IMG/VR virus record: IMGVR_UViG_3300040816_001340
Span: 1-59,279 of that record
DNA length: 59,279 nucleotides
Reading direction: 5' to 3' (one strand)
DNA from: a virus
The notes beneath the pieces are model-generated. The model saw only the letters and a list, made by a program, of their open reading frames with translations, was not told the DNA's origin and made no database searches. The stretch's first letter is position 1, and each line of letters starts with the position of its first letter. The position numbers and the translations under genes are program-made. This document shows positions 7,516 to 16,355 of the stretch, in pieces.

Positions 7516-7848
7516 ATGACGTTTAATATAAAATCTAATTATAAAACATACAATGTTATAACTTCGTCAACATATGATATAAGCCCAAAAACTCCGAACG
7601 GTTCAGTTTTTATTGCTGAATCTTCTAGTAATTCAGTAACGTTTAATCTGCCTTCAGTTGCTAATATTCCTATTGGAACTAGACTTCATTTCAAAAGAAG
7701 CACAGGAAGCAACAATGTTATATTAGATCCAGCAGGAACAGAACAAATTGATCAATTTACAACAAGAAGTTTAGCAGGATCCAACTGGGCTTTTACAATT
7801 ATTTCAAACGGAACTCAGTGGTATATAATAAGCTTTGGTGTTAGTTAG
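7516..7848 (+). CDS. Small beta-rich virion or fibre module, pair member 2
   Basis: A 110-residue protein from the ATG at 7516, which has AAGGAAG upstream; an in-frame ATG at 7492 lies inside the previous gene. VTFNLPSVANIPIGTRLHFKR and a closing QWYIISFGVS align directly with its upstream neighbour, so the two arose by duplication. The stop overlaps by 4 nt the stop of the convergent amidase gene, leaving no room for a terminator between them. Confidence 0.6.
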   Translation: MTFNIKSNYKTYNVITSSTYDISPKTPNGSVFIAESSSNSVTFNLPSVANIPIGTRLHFKRSTGSNNVILDPAGTEQIDQFTTRSLAGSNWAFTIISNGTQWYIISFGVS

Positions 7849-8621
7849 AGTCCGTAATATAACTTTTCTGCCCAAGGGATAACATCCCATTTTTTAGCTG
7901 AAATGTTATGGTGTCCTACAATACTAAAATTTGCTGCTTCTTTGACAGAATAAACTTCATTATCTTCACAAACAGGTTTGTCATCTAGTTCTACAGCATA
8001 TCGAAGATCAGCAAGAAACTCTCTGCAAAACTTAGCAAACTTATCACTAATCATCATATATTCTTTGACAGGAACTCTATCGTGATCATTGTCTATCATA
8101 TATGAATCTGGATAAAACTTCTGTGTTTTATCTTGATATCTAGGATGAGGATGCATACAAATGTCAATACCAATCGAGTATTGATTAAACTTTCCTGCAT
8201 GATATGCCGATACGCCTGTATCTAAACATTGTAGAATTTCAAACTCCTCTGTCTTTGGATTTGTTCCTACTAAGAAATGAGAAGAAACATGGCGACCGCT
8301 AGCAGCATTAAATACACGGTAACAATGTCTTGAATTAAGACCGCCCCAGTGAACACAAATAGTTTTAGGCGTCATACGCCTTGAAGACCAATTTTGTGTG
8401 CCATCAGCTAATTCATATAGCGAAAGATCATGATTAACTTTATACGTTGCACCTGTTAGAGGAACAACCCTTCCCATATGAAAAATAACTGGACTCTCGT
8501 AAAAGTCTAATACTTTCTGATGTGTTGCAGGACCATAAACGCCATCAGGAATAGCACCAACTTCTTCCTGTAGCGTTCTAACATAGTCTCTATTTTTATT
8601 TAAGTGTTCAAATTGCTCCAT
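7845..8621 (-). CDS. N-acetylmuramoyl-L-alanine amidase endolysin with N-terminal peptidoglycan-binding region
   Basis: A 258-residue protein. Residues 8-42 look like a peptidoglycan-binding repeat (VRTLQEEVG...DGVYGPATHQKVLDF). Residues 85-255 form an amidase_2 (PGRP-like) domain: CVHWGG with zinc ligand His91, SAYHAGKFN with His141, and IVGHHNISAKKWDV with the last His and the catalytic Lys/Asp region. It would cleave the bond between muramic acid and the stem peptide for lysis. There is no signal peptide, so release would need a holin. Ribosome site GGGGAAG is good. It lies directly downstream of the ClpP-like gene. Confidence 0.88.
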   Translation of the reverse strand: MEQFEHLNKNRDYVRTLQEEVGAIPDGVYGPATHQKVLDFYESPVIFHMGRVVPLTGATYKVNHDLSLYELADGTQNWSSRRMTPKTICVHWGGLNSRHCYRVFNAASGRHVSSHFLVGTNPKTEEFEILQCLDTGVSAYHAGKFNQYSIGIDICMHPHPRYQDKTQKFYPDSYMIDNDHDRVPVKEYMMISDKFAKFCREFLADLRYAVELDDKPVCEDNEVYSVKEAANFSIVGHHNISAKKWDVIPWAEKLYYGL

Positions 8622-8633
8622 ATTACTTCCCCT

Positions 8634-9239
8634 TTATGCTACGTCAATATCGACTGTTACTTTGATTGTCATTTCAGGAACTCGTTTAAAGTTAACAAGA
8701 CCTACTTCAATTGACTCGTCAGCGCCTAAGAACCAATCAGCATGTCCTTTATCATGAATCTTCTTGAGGAAGAAATCATCAGGTTTGCCGCAATTCCTTG
8801 CCATCATTGTAAAAACCTTCTTGTTTAAACGATCAGCTTCGGATGCATCTGCCTTTAGCTCTTCAACCTTACCAAATGCTCGTGATGAAACATCATGAAT
8901 CATAACAGTTGCGTCTGGATCCATAAACCTAAGACCTTCTGCTCCAAACGAAGCAAGAATAGCACCACAAGACATAGCTTTACCTGTTACAATTGTTGCA
9001 ACAGGAACCTTGGAAGACTTAATCGATGAAATCATTGACATTAGTGAATAAACCTCACCACCATATGAGTCAATAATAACAGGAATAACTTTTTGTCCAG
9101 TATTATGTGCAATAGAAACTAGGCTTCTAAATTTAGCTGCTTCTTCTTGATTAAAATCATTTACCTGGATAATAACTGGATCTTTTCTTAACTCAATCTC
9201 TTTAATAGTTTTATCAATATCATGAATACACTGCATCAT
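8634..9239 (-). CDS. ClpP-like serine peptidase (S14 family)
   Basis: A 201-residue protein with the complete ClpP triad by alignment: Ser90 in GKAMSCGAILASFG, His115 in VMIHDVSS and Asp168 in ADWFLGADESIEVGLV. The oxyanion-loop Gly-Gly (DSYGGEVYS) is also present. Length is typical. Phage ClpP homologues either process virion precursors or join host Clp chaperones. The location beside the lysis gene rather than the portal-capsid block does not favour a prohead protease, but does not exclude it. A TATAAATA box lies 44 nt upstream. Confidence 0.88.
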   Translation of the reverse strand: MMQCIHDIDKTIKEIELRKDPVIIQVNDFNQEEAAKFRSLVSIAHNTGQKVIPVIIDSYGGEVYSLMSMISSIKSSKVPVATIVTGKAMSCGAILASFGAEGLRFMDPDATVMIHDVSSRAFGKVEELKADASEADRLNKKVFTMMARNCGKPDDFFLKKIHDKGHADWFLGADESIEVGLVNFKRVPEMTIKVTVDIDVA

Positions 9240-9282
9240 AAACCTTCCGTTTTATTTATTAGAGTATATTCATTTTTTTGAA

Positions 9283-9290
9283 TATTTATA
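9283..9290 (-). promoter_or_regulatory. T4-type late promoter box TATAAATA
   Basis: On the minus strand this is TATAAATA, the exact T4 late promoter consensus read by a gp55-type sigma factor, 43 nt before the start of the ClpP-like gene and in an intergenic gap. A short inverted repeat (TATTCA/TGAATA) follows it. It could drive the peptidase-endolysin pair late in infection. Confidence 0.4.
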
Positions 9291-9295
9291 AAAAA

Positions 9296-9547
9296 TTAAA
9301 AAGTTTTTAGATCCTCTAGAGAAAGTCTTCCTACATGAGACTTTTGTGCGCTTCCACCTTCAAGTTTAACAAATGTAGGAACAGATGCAACTTGATGTTG
9401 TGCTGCCATTTCTGGATACTCGGCAATATCAACACTAATGACACCGTGTTCCTCCATAACCTCAGGTGTTAAATACTTTTTGACAGCTCGGCATGGACCA
9501 CACCAAGGTGCATTAAAAAACAAAATTCCGTCTTGAATATTTTCCAT
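9296..9547 (-). CDS. Thioredoxin-like protein
   Basis: About 83 residues from the ATG at 9547, 1 nt after the nrdB stop; a GTG at 9562 inside nrdB is the alternative. It contains ILFFNAPWCGPCRAVK, the WCGPC thioredoxin active site, and VASVPTFVKLEGG with the conserved cis-proline after the VP turn. It is shorter than typical thioredoxin (about 105), missing the first strand and helix, like glutaredoxin-sized phage thioredoxins. Being immediately downstream of nrdAB, it most likely reduces the C-terminal cysteines of NrdA. Confidence 0.9.
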   Translation of the reverse strand: MENIQDGILFFNAPWCGPCRAVKKYLTPEVMEEHGVISVDIAEYPEMAAQHQVASVPTFVKLEGGSAQKSHVGRLSLEDLKTF

Positions 9548-9548
9548 A

Positions 9549-10526
9549 TTAAATACTATCACTTTCTAGGCCTTCCCAGCCCCAACTATCTCCACTCATA
9601 CCCATTGCTGAGTAATCTGTTACTGTTCCTTCAAAGAAGTTCTTAAAACTATCACCATTTAATACCCAATCTAACCATTTAAGAGGGTTTTCCTTAACAC
9701 CATAGTTAGGTTTAAGACCAAGTTGAATAAGACGTCTATCAGCTAAATACCGAATATATTGCTTAACTTCATCTGCTTCTAAACCTTCAATAGAACCCAT
9801 CTCATATGCTAGATCAATTACTTTATCTTCTAACTCGACAGCATCTCTATACATCTGATATACTTCAGACTTAAACTTATCATTGATTACACGAGGATGC
9901 TCTTTAAGAAACTCTCTAAATAGCTTGGTCATACCTTGAACGTGCATTGTCTCATCTCTAATAGACCACTCAACAATTTCACACATTCCTTTCATTTTAC
10001 CAAAACGCTGGTAGTTTAGAAGCATAACAAAAGCTGAAAATAGCGACATTCCTTCGTTGCATGCAGATTGTGCTAATGACTTTGCTAATCCTTTAAGTGT
10101 AGATACATCATTGTCCTGCATAAACTCAATCTTATTCTTAAGTTGCTCGTACTCAAGAAATGCGCTGTATTCTTCTTCAGGTAGTCCTAATGTATCATTA
10201 AGCAGAGCATAACTACGTTGATGCGTACCTTCACGGTTTGCAAAACTTAATAGCATACTCCTTATTTCATTATTCTTAAATTTAGGAATAAATAGATCAC
10301 AATAATTGCCACCTACCTGAACATCACTTTGCGTAAAAAGTCGTAGAATCTGTGTAATATGACTTTTCTCTGTTTCAGAGATTTTACCGCCTTTCCACTG
10401 ATTTACATCTTCCTGCAGTTTAGCTTCCCATGAGCCCCAATGAATCTTTTCATGAGACTCTGCAATCTCCATAGCCCACTGATATTTGAAAGGTTTGTAG
10501 GTTTCATTGTATTTGAGTAATGACAT
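9549..10526 (-). CDS. nrdB: Class I ribonucleotide reductase, small (beta) subunit
   Basis: 325 residues from the ATG at 10526, chosen because AAAGGAAAG lies just upstream, whereas the ATG at 10559 overlaps nrdA. Metal ligands are all present: Asp68 (TQSDVQ), Glu99 and His102 (REGTH), Glu158 (CNEGM), Glu192 and His195 (DETMH). Tyr106, four residues after the His as in class Ia, is the expected radical tyrosine. With NrdA it reduces ribonucleoside diphosphates to deoxy forms. The C-terminal tail that docks on NrdA is present. Gene order nrdA-nrdB-thioredoxin fits a single unit. Confidence 0.95.
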   Translation of the reverse strand: MSLLKYNETYKPFKYQWAMEIAESHEKIHWGSWEAKLQEDVNQWKGGKISETEKSHITQILRLFTQSDVQVGGNYCDLFIPKFKNNEIRSMLLSFANREGTHQRSYALLNDTLGLPEEEYSAFLEYEQLKNKIEFMQDNDVSTLKGLAKSLAQSACNEGMSLFSAFVMLLNYQRFGKMKGMCEIVEWSIRDETMHVQGMTKLFREFLKEHPRVINDKFKSEVYQMYRDAVELEDKVIDLAYEMGSIEGLEADEVKQYIRYLADRRLIQLGLKPNYGVKENPLKWLDWVLNGDSFKNFFEGTVTDYSAMGMSGDSWGWEGLESDSI

Positions 10527-10537
10527 TTTTCTTTCCT

Positions 10538-12319
10538 TTATCCTTGGCAGCTTAAGCACTCGTCATCTTGGAAGTCTTTAAGCTTGTCTTGTTCAATCTT
10601 CTCACTTACTTTTTCTGCGCTAGCGCCCGTATTTGTACGTAGGTAATACAAACCTTTTAATTTCTTTTTCCAAGCTCTTAAATGAACATTATTTACAATA
10701 CTTTTGTCTGTCCCAGCCGGGAAGAATAAATTGACACTTTGACCTTGACAAATAAACTCCTGTCTATCAGCTGCATGATCAACAACACGTCTTTGATCTA
10801 ATTCGAAAGCTGTCTTAAATACTAGCTTTTGCCAGTCATTAAAAATATCTAAGTGTTGAATGCTACCTTCATGCAGAATAATACTCTGCCAAGTATCATC
10901 ATATGTTTTTTGATCAATATCGTTTGAATCAAGCATATTAAGTAGTATTCTATCAATATGTGGATTTTTTACAAGATAACTTCCAACTCTTGTTCTATGA
11001 GTAAACGCATTACTCTTCCAAGGTTCAATAGAAGGTGATGTTACAGCAATAATAGAAGAGTTAGCGTTAGGAGCAATAGCCAATAGATGACTATTACGAA
11101 CCCCATGTCCTCCAGCATCTGGGCACTCACCTCTTTCTTGTGCTAGCAGTTGTGTTTGTGCATATGCTCTTTCTTTAATTTGAGAAAAAATCTTCATATT
11201 TAATGACTTAGCAATAGCAGATTCCCACGGAATATTCTTGCTTTGTAACAAAGAGTGAAAACCCATTGCACCTAATCCAAGACTTCTTTCTCTAAGTGCT
11301 GAATTTCCTGCTTTAAGAAGACCGCTCATATTCTCTGTTTTATCAATAAAATATTGAAGAACATTATCTAAATACGTAATAAGATCTTGTACAATTGTTG
11401 TATCTTTCCACTCGTCATATTTTTCTAAGTTAAGGGAAGAAAGACAACAAACAGCACTTCTATCTTTGTCTGTAGGAAGATGGATTTCATTACATAGGTT
11501 ACTACCATGAATTTTTAATCCAAGATCTTTCTGGAACTCTGGCAGCTGTCTATTTGCTTCGTCAATAAAGTTTAGATAAGGTTCACCTGTTCTAAATCTT
11601 GTAACAAGAATTCTTTGCCATAAATCTCTAGCTTTAACTGTATCTCTAACAGAGCCATCATTAGGGTCAAGAAGATTCCAGTCATCACCTTTGACAACAG
11701 CTTCCATAAAGTCATCTGAAATGTTTACTGCGTTATGAAGATTAAAACATTTTCTGTTTACATCTCCACCTGTTGGTAGCCTAATGTTTAAGAACTCAAT
11801 AATGTCAGGATGAGAAACATCCATATATGCTGCATAACTACCTTTTCTTGTCTTGCCTTGACGATACGCAGTCATATCAGCATCAACTGTCTTAAGAAAA
11901 GGAATAGGGCCAGGTGAAATTTCGCTATTACTTCTAATACTCGACCAGTGTCCGCCTACACCGCCGCCTTTAACGCTCATCCAACGTAGTTCTTCACTAT
12001 GATCCATTAGCCCTTCAAGACTATCATCTACAAATGTAAGAAAACAAGAGATAGGTAAACCTCTTGAAGTGCTACCTGGTTGAGGTGCATTTGAAAGAAT
12101 TGGTGAAGAAAACATAAACCACTGTTGTGAAGCGTAGTCGTAGATTCTTTGTGCTAGTTCATTATCTCCTGCACAGAAAGCCAACGCAGCCCTTGCAAAA
12201 GCTTCTTGCGGAGAGTCCTCCTCCGGTAACATATAGTAATTTTTTAATAAGTCAATTGAAAACTTGTTTAGTCTTTTATCTCTATTTTTATCGACTACAA
12301 TACTATGATAACTTTCCAC
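10538..12319 (-). CDS. nrdA: Class I ribonucleotide reductase, large (alpha) subunit, lacking an ATP-cone
   Basis: 593 residues from a GTG start preceded by AAGGGGATAAA. Active-site residues are visible: Cys92 (GLPISCFL) and Cys292 (AVCCLSSLNL) as the redox pair, the Asn274-Cys276-Glu278 triad (GSNLCNEI), and Tyr558-Tyr559 (LKGLYYLRTN) for radical transfer. The C-terminal DDECLSCQG is the shuttle dithiol. There is no N-terminal ATP-cone: the protein starts about where the catalytic ten-stranded barrel begins. Overall dATP feedback inhibition is therefore probably absent, a feature seen in other phage reductases. Confidence 0.96.
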   Translation of the reverse strand: MESYHSIVVDKNRDKRLNKFSIDLLKNYYMLPEEDSPQEAFARAALAFCAGDNELAQRIYDYASQQWFMFSSPILSNAPQPGSTSRGLPISCFLTFVDDSLEGLMDHSEELRWMSVKGGGVGGHWSSIRSNSEISPGPIPFLKTVDADMTAYRQGKTRKGSYAAYMDVSHPDIIEFLNIRLPTGGDVNRKCFNLHNAVNISDDFMEAVVKGDDWNLLDPNDGSVRDTVKARDLWQRILVTRFRTGEPYLNFIDEANRQLPEFQKDLGLKIHGSNLCNEIHLPTDKDRSAVCCLSSLNLEKYDEWKDTTIVQDLITYLDNVLQYFIDKTENMSGLLKAGNSALRERSLGLGAMGFHSLLQSKNIPWESAIAKSLNMKIFSQIKERAYAQTQLLAQERGECPDAGGHGVRNSHLLAIAPNANSSIIAVTSPSIEPWKSNAFTHRTRVGSYLVKNPHIDRILLNMLDSNDIDQKTYDDTWQSIILHEGSIQHLDIFNDWQKLVFKTAFELDQRRVVDHAADRQEFICQGQSVNLFFPAGTDKSIVNNVHLRAWKKKLKGLYYLRTNTGASAEKVSEKIEQDKLKDFQDDECLSCQG

Positions 12320-12328
12320 TTTATCCCC

Positions 12329-12829
12329 TTAGTCTGAACTTCCTACTTGCCCGTCCTGTCTTTGAGCAGTAGAGGTTAGATTTAAGTATTCCTCTTCAGT
12401 TACGACCTGAAAATCATTGTCGCACTTCACTACTACAATTTGAAATGGCAGTTTTCTTTTAGCATAAATAGTATAGACATCAGAACCAGTATTTATACAA
12501 TTTACAAAAACTTCTCCTGTATAACCGCTGTCAATTACTCCAGCACGAACCTTTAGGGGTGTTTTAGTTACAGAACCTCTCTCTTGAACTAGTGCAACAT
12601 AACCTCGTGGAACATCAATTCTGATACCTGTTGGAATTAAGACTTTTTGTGGAGCTAATGAGCCTGATGGAATATTGCTAGAAGGTTTAATATCGATTGT
12701 TGGGCCACAGTTATAAAGATCTAAACCAGCACTTTCTCCTCCATAAGCTGGCAAATATTCACTTTCAGGATTGATTTTATTAACTTCTAAAGCACTTCGT
12801 AGATCATCACTTAAACAAATCTTAACCAT
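12329..12829 (-). CDS. dut: Trimeric dUTP diphosphatase
   Basis: 166 residues. Motif 1 is AGLDLYN (34-40), motif 2 QERGSVT (the usual RSS becomes RGS), motif 3 GVIDSGYTGEV (97-107), and motif 4 PFQIVV. Motif 5, normally RGxGGFGST, is altered to QRQDGQVGSSD at the C-terminus. The enzyme converts dUTP to dUMP. Insertions between residues 41 and 60 make it slightly longer than usual. The start overlaps the helicase gene by 8 nt, so the two are translationally coupled. Confidence 0.92.
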   Translation of the reverse strand: MVKICLSDDLRSALEVNKINPESEYLPAYGGESAGLDLYNCGPTIDIKPSSNIPSGSLAPQKVLIPTGIRIDVPRGYVALVQERGSVTKTPLKVRAGVIDSGYTGEVFVNCINTGSDVYTIYAKRKLPFQIVVVKCDNDFQVVTEEEYLNLTSTAQRQDGQVGSSD

Positions 12830-14192
12830 TACTATTTACCTCTTTCCACTTCTCTTTAAGGATATTTTTCATAGCATTGTTATCTTGAGCAACTGCTTCA
12901 TTTAGTGTTAGTTCTGTATCATCTAGAATCTTAAACTTAGATCTTGCTGTATCAATACTTAATGGGAATAAAAGACCGTCACGACCTGCTCGGTTTTTAG
13001 CAACAAAGATTCGACCACTACCATCTGCTTTTTCTGTTGGCTTACGACTAATAGAAAGAACAATGTCGGCAACCTGTGCTTTACCATATGCTTCAGACAT
13101 GTTTTCTAGACCAACAATATCAGACTTAGCAGAGTCTTTGTTTGCCTGAGATGCTGTCCAAATAGGAACATTAAGATCAGATGCAAGGTTACGAAGTTCT
13201 GTATAGATAAGCTTTAGCTCGTGACGAAGAGAGTCATAAGCTCTTGTTGACTTCATAACATCAGCGTAATCTACAACGATAATAGAAGGCACGAAACCTT
13301 TAAGCATAAGCTTTTCAATATGATTCCTAATTGTTACTACAGAAGCACCTCCAGTAGGATATTCTTTAATAACAAGCCTGCCTAGATCCATTTCTTTATA
13401 CTTTGCAATAACTTCGTCTTTTCTTTCAATGACTTCATTGCTAGGAATGTTACAAAGATTTGAGTCATATCGCTTGCCTGTTTCATGCTCAGAAAGCTCA
13501 AAGGTATAGTGAACAACGTTTTTACCAACACGCATTGCAGCACAACCCATTTCTACCAAGAAGTGAGATTTACCAACACCTGTATTCGCTGCAACTACAC
13601 CAAGCTCACCTCTTCCTAAACCGCCTCGAAGAATATCTTGAGAGTCAAGTCGACCTAAACCTGTCGGGCATACCTGACGATTGATAGCTACAAAACGTGA
13701 TTCTAGATCTTCGAAGAAGTCATGTCCATTACTATTAGGAAGACCGACAGAGACAGCATTTTTCATAATATCAACAACATGTTCATATTTGTCTGTTTGA
13801 ATTAGCTCAACAGACTTTTCCAATGCCTCTTTGAATGCCTGTCTTTTACAAAACTCAAGGGACTTTTCTTTGACATATGCAATATCACACATATCAGGAC
13901 TTGTCTTCATTCGATGAAGATATTCAATGATTTGATCCCGGAGAGCAACATCTTTGCTACTAATAAGTTCATCTTTGATAATTGTTACTAGTAGTGAAAG
14001 TGTTGGAAAAGACTTATATTTTGAAAAGTAAGTAAAGTATTTTTCGCAAAGGTATTGTAAGTATTTAATATCAAAATACTCAGGTGTCATTACCTCGACC
14101 ATTTGTGCTGACCAATCTTTATCGGTGAGCATACTTTGAAATACTTTTTCTTGAAAAGTCTTTCCGTATTTGGAAAAGTTTTTCTCAGACAT
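12822..14192 (-). CDS. Replicative DNA helicase, DnaB/gp41 type
   Basis: 456 residues. Residues 1-120 are a helical N-terminal domain. Residues 170-430 are a RecA-like motor with Walker A ANTGVGKS (202-209), Walker B SIIVVDYADVM, a WTASQANKD motif-3-like segment and VADIVLSISRK, ending FVAKNRAGRDG (arginine-finger region). This is the order seen in DnaB and T4 gp41 hexameric helicases. It lies between the exonuclease and dUTPase genes in the replication block. No primase domain is fused, which makes the PrimPol-like gene at 51235 of interest. Ribosome site AGGAGAT is strong. Confidence 0.93.
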   Translation of the reverse strand: MSEKNFSKYGKTFQEKVFQSMLTDKDWSAQMVEVMTPEYFDIKYLQYLCEKYFTYFSKYKSFPTLSLLVTIIKDELISSKDVALRDQIIEYLHRMKTSPDMCDIAYVKEKSLEFCKRQAFKEALEKSVELIQTDKYEHVVDIMKNAVSVGLPNSNGHDFFEDLESRFVAINRQVCPTGLGRLDSQDILRGGLGRGELGVVAANTGVGKSHFLVEMGCAAMRVGKNVVHYTFELSEHETGKRYDSNLCNIPSNEVIERKDEVIAKYKEMDLGRLVIKEYPTGGASVVTIRNHIEKLMLKGFVPSIIVVDYADVMKSTRAYDSLRHELKLIYTELRNLASDLNVPIWTASQANKDSAKSDIVGLENMSEAYGKAQVADIVLSISRKPTEKADGSGRIFVAKNRAGRDGLLFPLSIDTARSKFKILDDTELTLNEAVAQDNNAMKNILKEKWKEVNSNG

Positions 14193-14200
14193 TTAATCTC

Positions 14201-15148
14201 CTAAATAATAATGGATGCTTTAACTGAAATGAGTAGATTATTGACGTCGTAATTATTAAGACCTTCACGCATCATAACGCGCATCAAATCCATTTTATTT
14301 TCCTTTTTGACCTTATTGTCATATTGATAATTGATAGATTTTATCTGCTGCCATGATAGACATGTGCTATCCAAATACATTAATTGCCAATTTTTTTTAA
14401 GTCTATTTTCCTTCAAAATTATCTCTTTTACAACTTTAGAGCTACTTTGAAGATTTTTTGTCTCTTCGATAATATCTTCAACAGAAATAAAGTCTTCTTC
14501 TTTAAGCTGCGGAAAATGTTTTAACATTGTCTTAAATCCCGCACCTTTTACGCCTTTAATTCCGTCACTCTGATCACCTACAAAACATCTAGCTGTGCAA
14601 AAGTTTGTTGATGAAACACCCCATTTAGCTAAAACTTCTTCTTTATCTATTATCTTCTTTTGATTTGGTGACCAAATAACATTATCATCGTCTATAAGCT
14701 GGTAATAATCCTTATCAGAAGTAACCAAAATTTTACGATGGCCAGCTTTTTTATTCTTGCTTATGTAACCAATCACGTCGTCAGCTTCACAATCATTTAC
14801 ATATATCTGTGTAACTGGAATGAACTTAAGTATTTCTATTAATGTTTTAAGCTGATCGTCTCTATTATCTTTGGTATCGTATCTATCTGAATAATAACCG
14901 CTTCTATTTAATTTGACAGGACGTTTGCCCTGTTTATAGTTAGGTTCTATTGCTCTTCTTCTACTTGAACCGCCTCCTTCCCAAACAATTGTCATTTTAT
15001 GGGGTCTAAACCTATCACATAAGTGTTGTATATTGCGCAAAAACCCTAAGATTCCTCCACACTGTGTGTTATGAAGAGAAACCGTAGGGTTTGCGCAATA
15101 GTGTCTCATAAAAACATTGAGACCATCTATTAAGATTTCAGGCTGCAT
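14201..15148 (-). CDS. 5'-3' exonuclease / flap nuclease (T4 RNase H-like)
   Basis: About 315 residues from the ATG at 15148, preceded by GGAG that overlaps the recA stop; an upstream GTG at 15163 is less likely. Acidic metal-binding residues of the FEN/PIN-like nuclease family are in order: EILIDGLNV (first Asp), VNDCEADDVIGY, LVTSDKDYYQL, and CFVGDQSDGIKGVKGAGFKT, which includes the helix-hairpin-helix-like DNA-binding segment. It would remove RNA primers and flaps on the lagging strand. The PolA-type polymerase of this phage lacks its own nuclease domains, so this gene supplies the 5' activity. Confidence 0.9.
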   Translation of the reverse strand: MQPEILIDGLNVFMRHYCANPTVSLHNTQCGGILGFLRNIQHLCDRFRPHKMTIVWEGGGSSRRRAIEPNYKQGKRPVKLNRSGYYSDRYDTKDNRDDQLKTLIEILKFIPVTQIYVNDCEADDVIGYISKNKKAGHRKILVTSDKDYYQLIDDDNVIWSPNQKKIIDKEEVLAKWGVSSTNFCTARCFVGDQSDGIKGVKGAGFKTMLKHFPQLKEEDFISVEDIIEETKNLQSSSKVVKEIILKENRLKKNWQLMYLDSTCLSWQQIKSINYQYDNKVKKENKMDLMRVMMREGLNNYDVNNLLISVKASIII

Positions 15149-15149
15149 T

Positions 15150-16352
15150 TTACTCCAAGCCACTTACATCAATGTGTTCTGCGATTGCTGACATTTCTTC
15201 ATATGATTCTGCATCAATGTGAATGTCTTCATCTGTTACTCTTGCCTTAACCATTGCTTTCTCTAGGAGTCCGTCAACATAAGGCTTTGTCTCTGGGTTT
15301 CTCATAATCTTATAGAAGTCTGCTTTGTAGAATTTCTTCTCAAATACAATCTCTCCATCAAGTGTTGCTACATTCAAGTGTTTCCATGCACCATTTCCAC
15401 TAATTTCTACAATATGTTCATCAACCTGCTCAGCTCCATGTTTTCTTAGAATATCAAATACTTCCTCATGTTCTTTAATGCCGATACCAAAGTGGATCTG
15501 AAAGTTTGTTGTCCTAAAAGGTGCAGTTACCTTATTCTTAATTGTTTTTGCTGAAACATTGATACCAATTGGCTCTTTGTCTTTATTAAGAATAGGTGAA
15601 CCTGCACCAAGTTTAATACGAACTGAAGAGTGGAATGGGATTGCCATGCCGCCAGGTGTAGTTGTTGGATCACCATACATTACTCCTACTTTTGTTCTAA
15701 TCTGATTTAGACAAACCATAAGAACATTTTCATTAGCAATAACTCCTGTAATCTTTCTCATACCTTTTGAGATAGCGCGTGCCTGGAGCCCAATACTTTC
15801 TTTATCATAATCTCCAACAAGCTCTGCACGAGGTGAAGATGCAGCAACAGAGTCCCAAATAATAGTTACTGGAACATCTTTTTGCATTGCTTTAGCCTTA
15901 AGAATAGTGCTTTCAGCAATAGAAAGAACTTCTTCTGTGCAATGCGTATCTACATAGACAAAACGCTTGTTAATGTCTACACCAAGTGCATTAAGGTTTT
16001 CAATGCTTGTTGCATTCTCAGTATCGATATATACAACAATACCATTCATCTGCTGTGTAGAACGAGCAATCTGTGTTGCGATATGTGACTTACCAATAGA
16101 TGGAGGTCCAAAGATTTCTACAATACGTCCTTCTGGAAGTCCACCATTTCGTCTATTAGAGATAATATAATCTAATAGTTGTGAACCTGTACTAATCCAC
16201 CTATTGACATGCGTAGGAGATTCATCTGTGCTAAGATTATATGCTACACGAGTTCCTCTTTCTTTGTTTAGTGACTTAATAAGATCAGCGGTAAAGTCCT
16301 CTGCCGCTCCACTGGTTTCAACTACGGGATCTGCTTTTTTCTTTCTAGCCAT
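15150..16352 (-). CDS. RecA/UvsX recombinase
   Basis: 400 residues. Walker A is GPPSIGKS (82-89), followed by VVYIDTENATS, VTIIWDSVAASSP (Walker B), and VLMVCLNQIRTKVGVMYGDP with the L1/L2 region and GGMAIPFHSSVRIKL. The sequence is closer to bacterial RecA than T4 UvsX in these blocks, but carries a basic N-terminus (MARKKK) and an extended C-terminal domain. It drives strand exchange in recombination-dependent replication and repair. The ribosome site lies inside a strong hairpin (16356-16385), suggesting translational control. Confidence 0.95.
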   Translation of the reverse strand: MARKKKADPVVETSGAAEDFTADLIKSLNKERGTRVAYNLSTDESPTHVNRWISTGSQLLDYIISNRRNGGLPEGRIVEIFGPPSIGKSHIATQIARSTQQMNGIVVYIDTENATSIENLNALGVDINKRFVYVDTHCTEEVLSIAESTILKAKAMQKDVPVTIIWDSVAASSPRAELVGDYDKESIGLQARAISKGMRKITGVIANENVLMVCLNQIRTKVGVMYGDPTTTPGGMAIPFHSSVRIKLGAGSPILNKDKEPIGINVSAKTIKNKVTAPFRTTNFQIHFGIGIKEHEEVFDILRKHGAEQVDEHIVEISGNGAWKHLNVATLDGEIVFEKKFYKADFYKIMRNPETKPYVDGLLEKAMVKARVTDEDIHIDAESYEEMSAIAEHIDVSGLE

Positions 16353-16355
16353 ATG

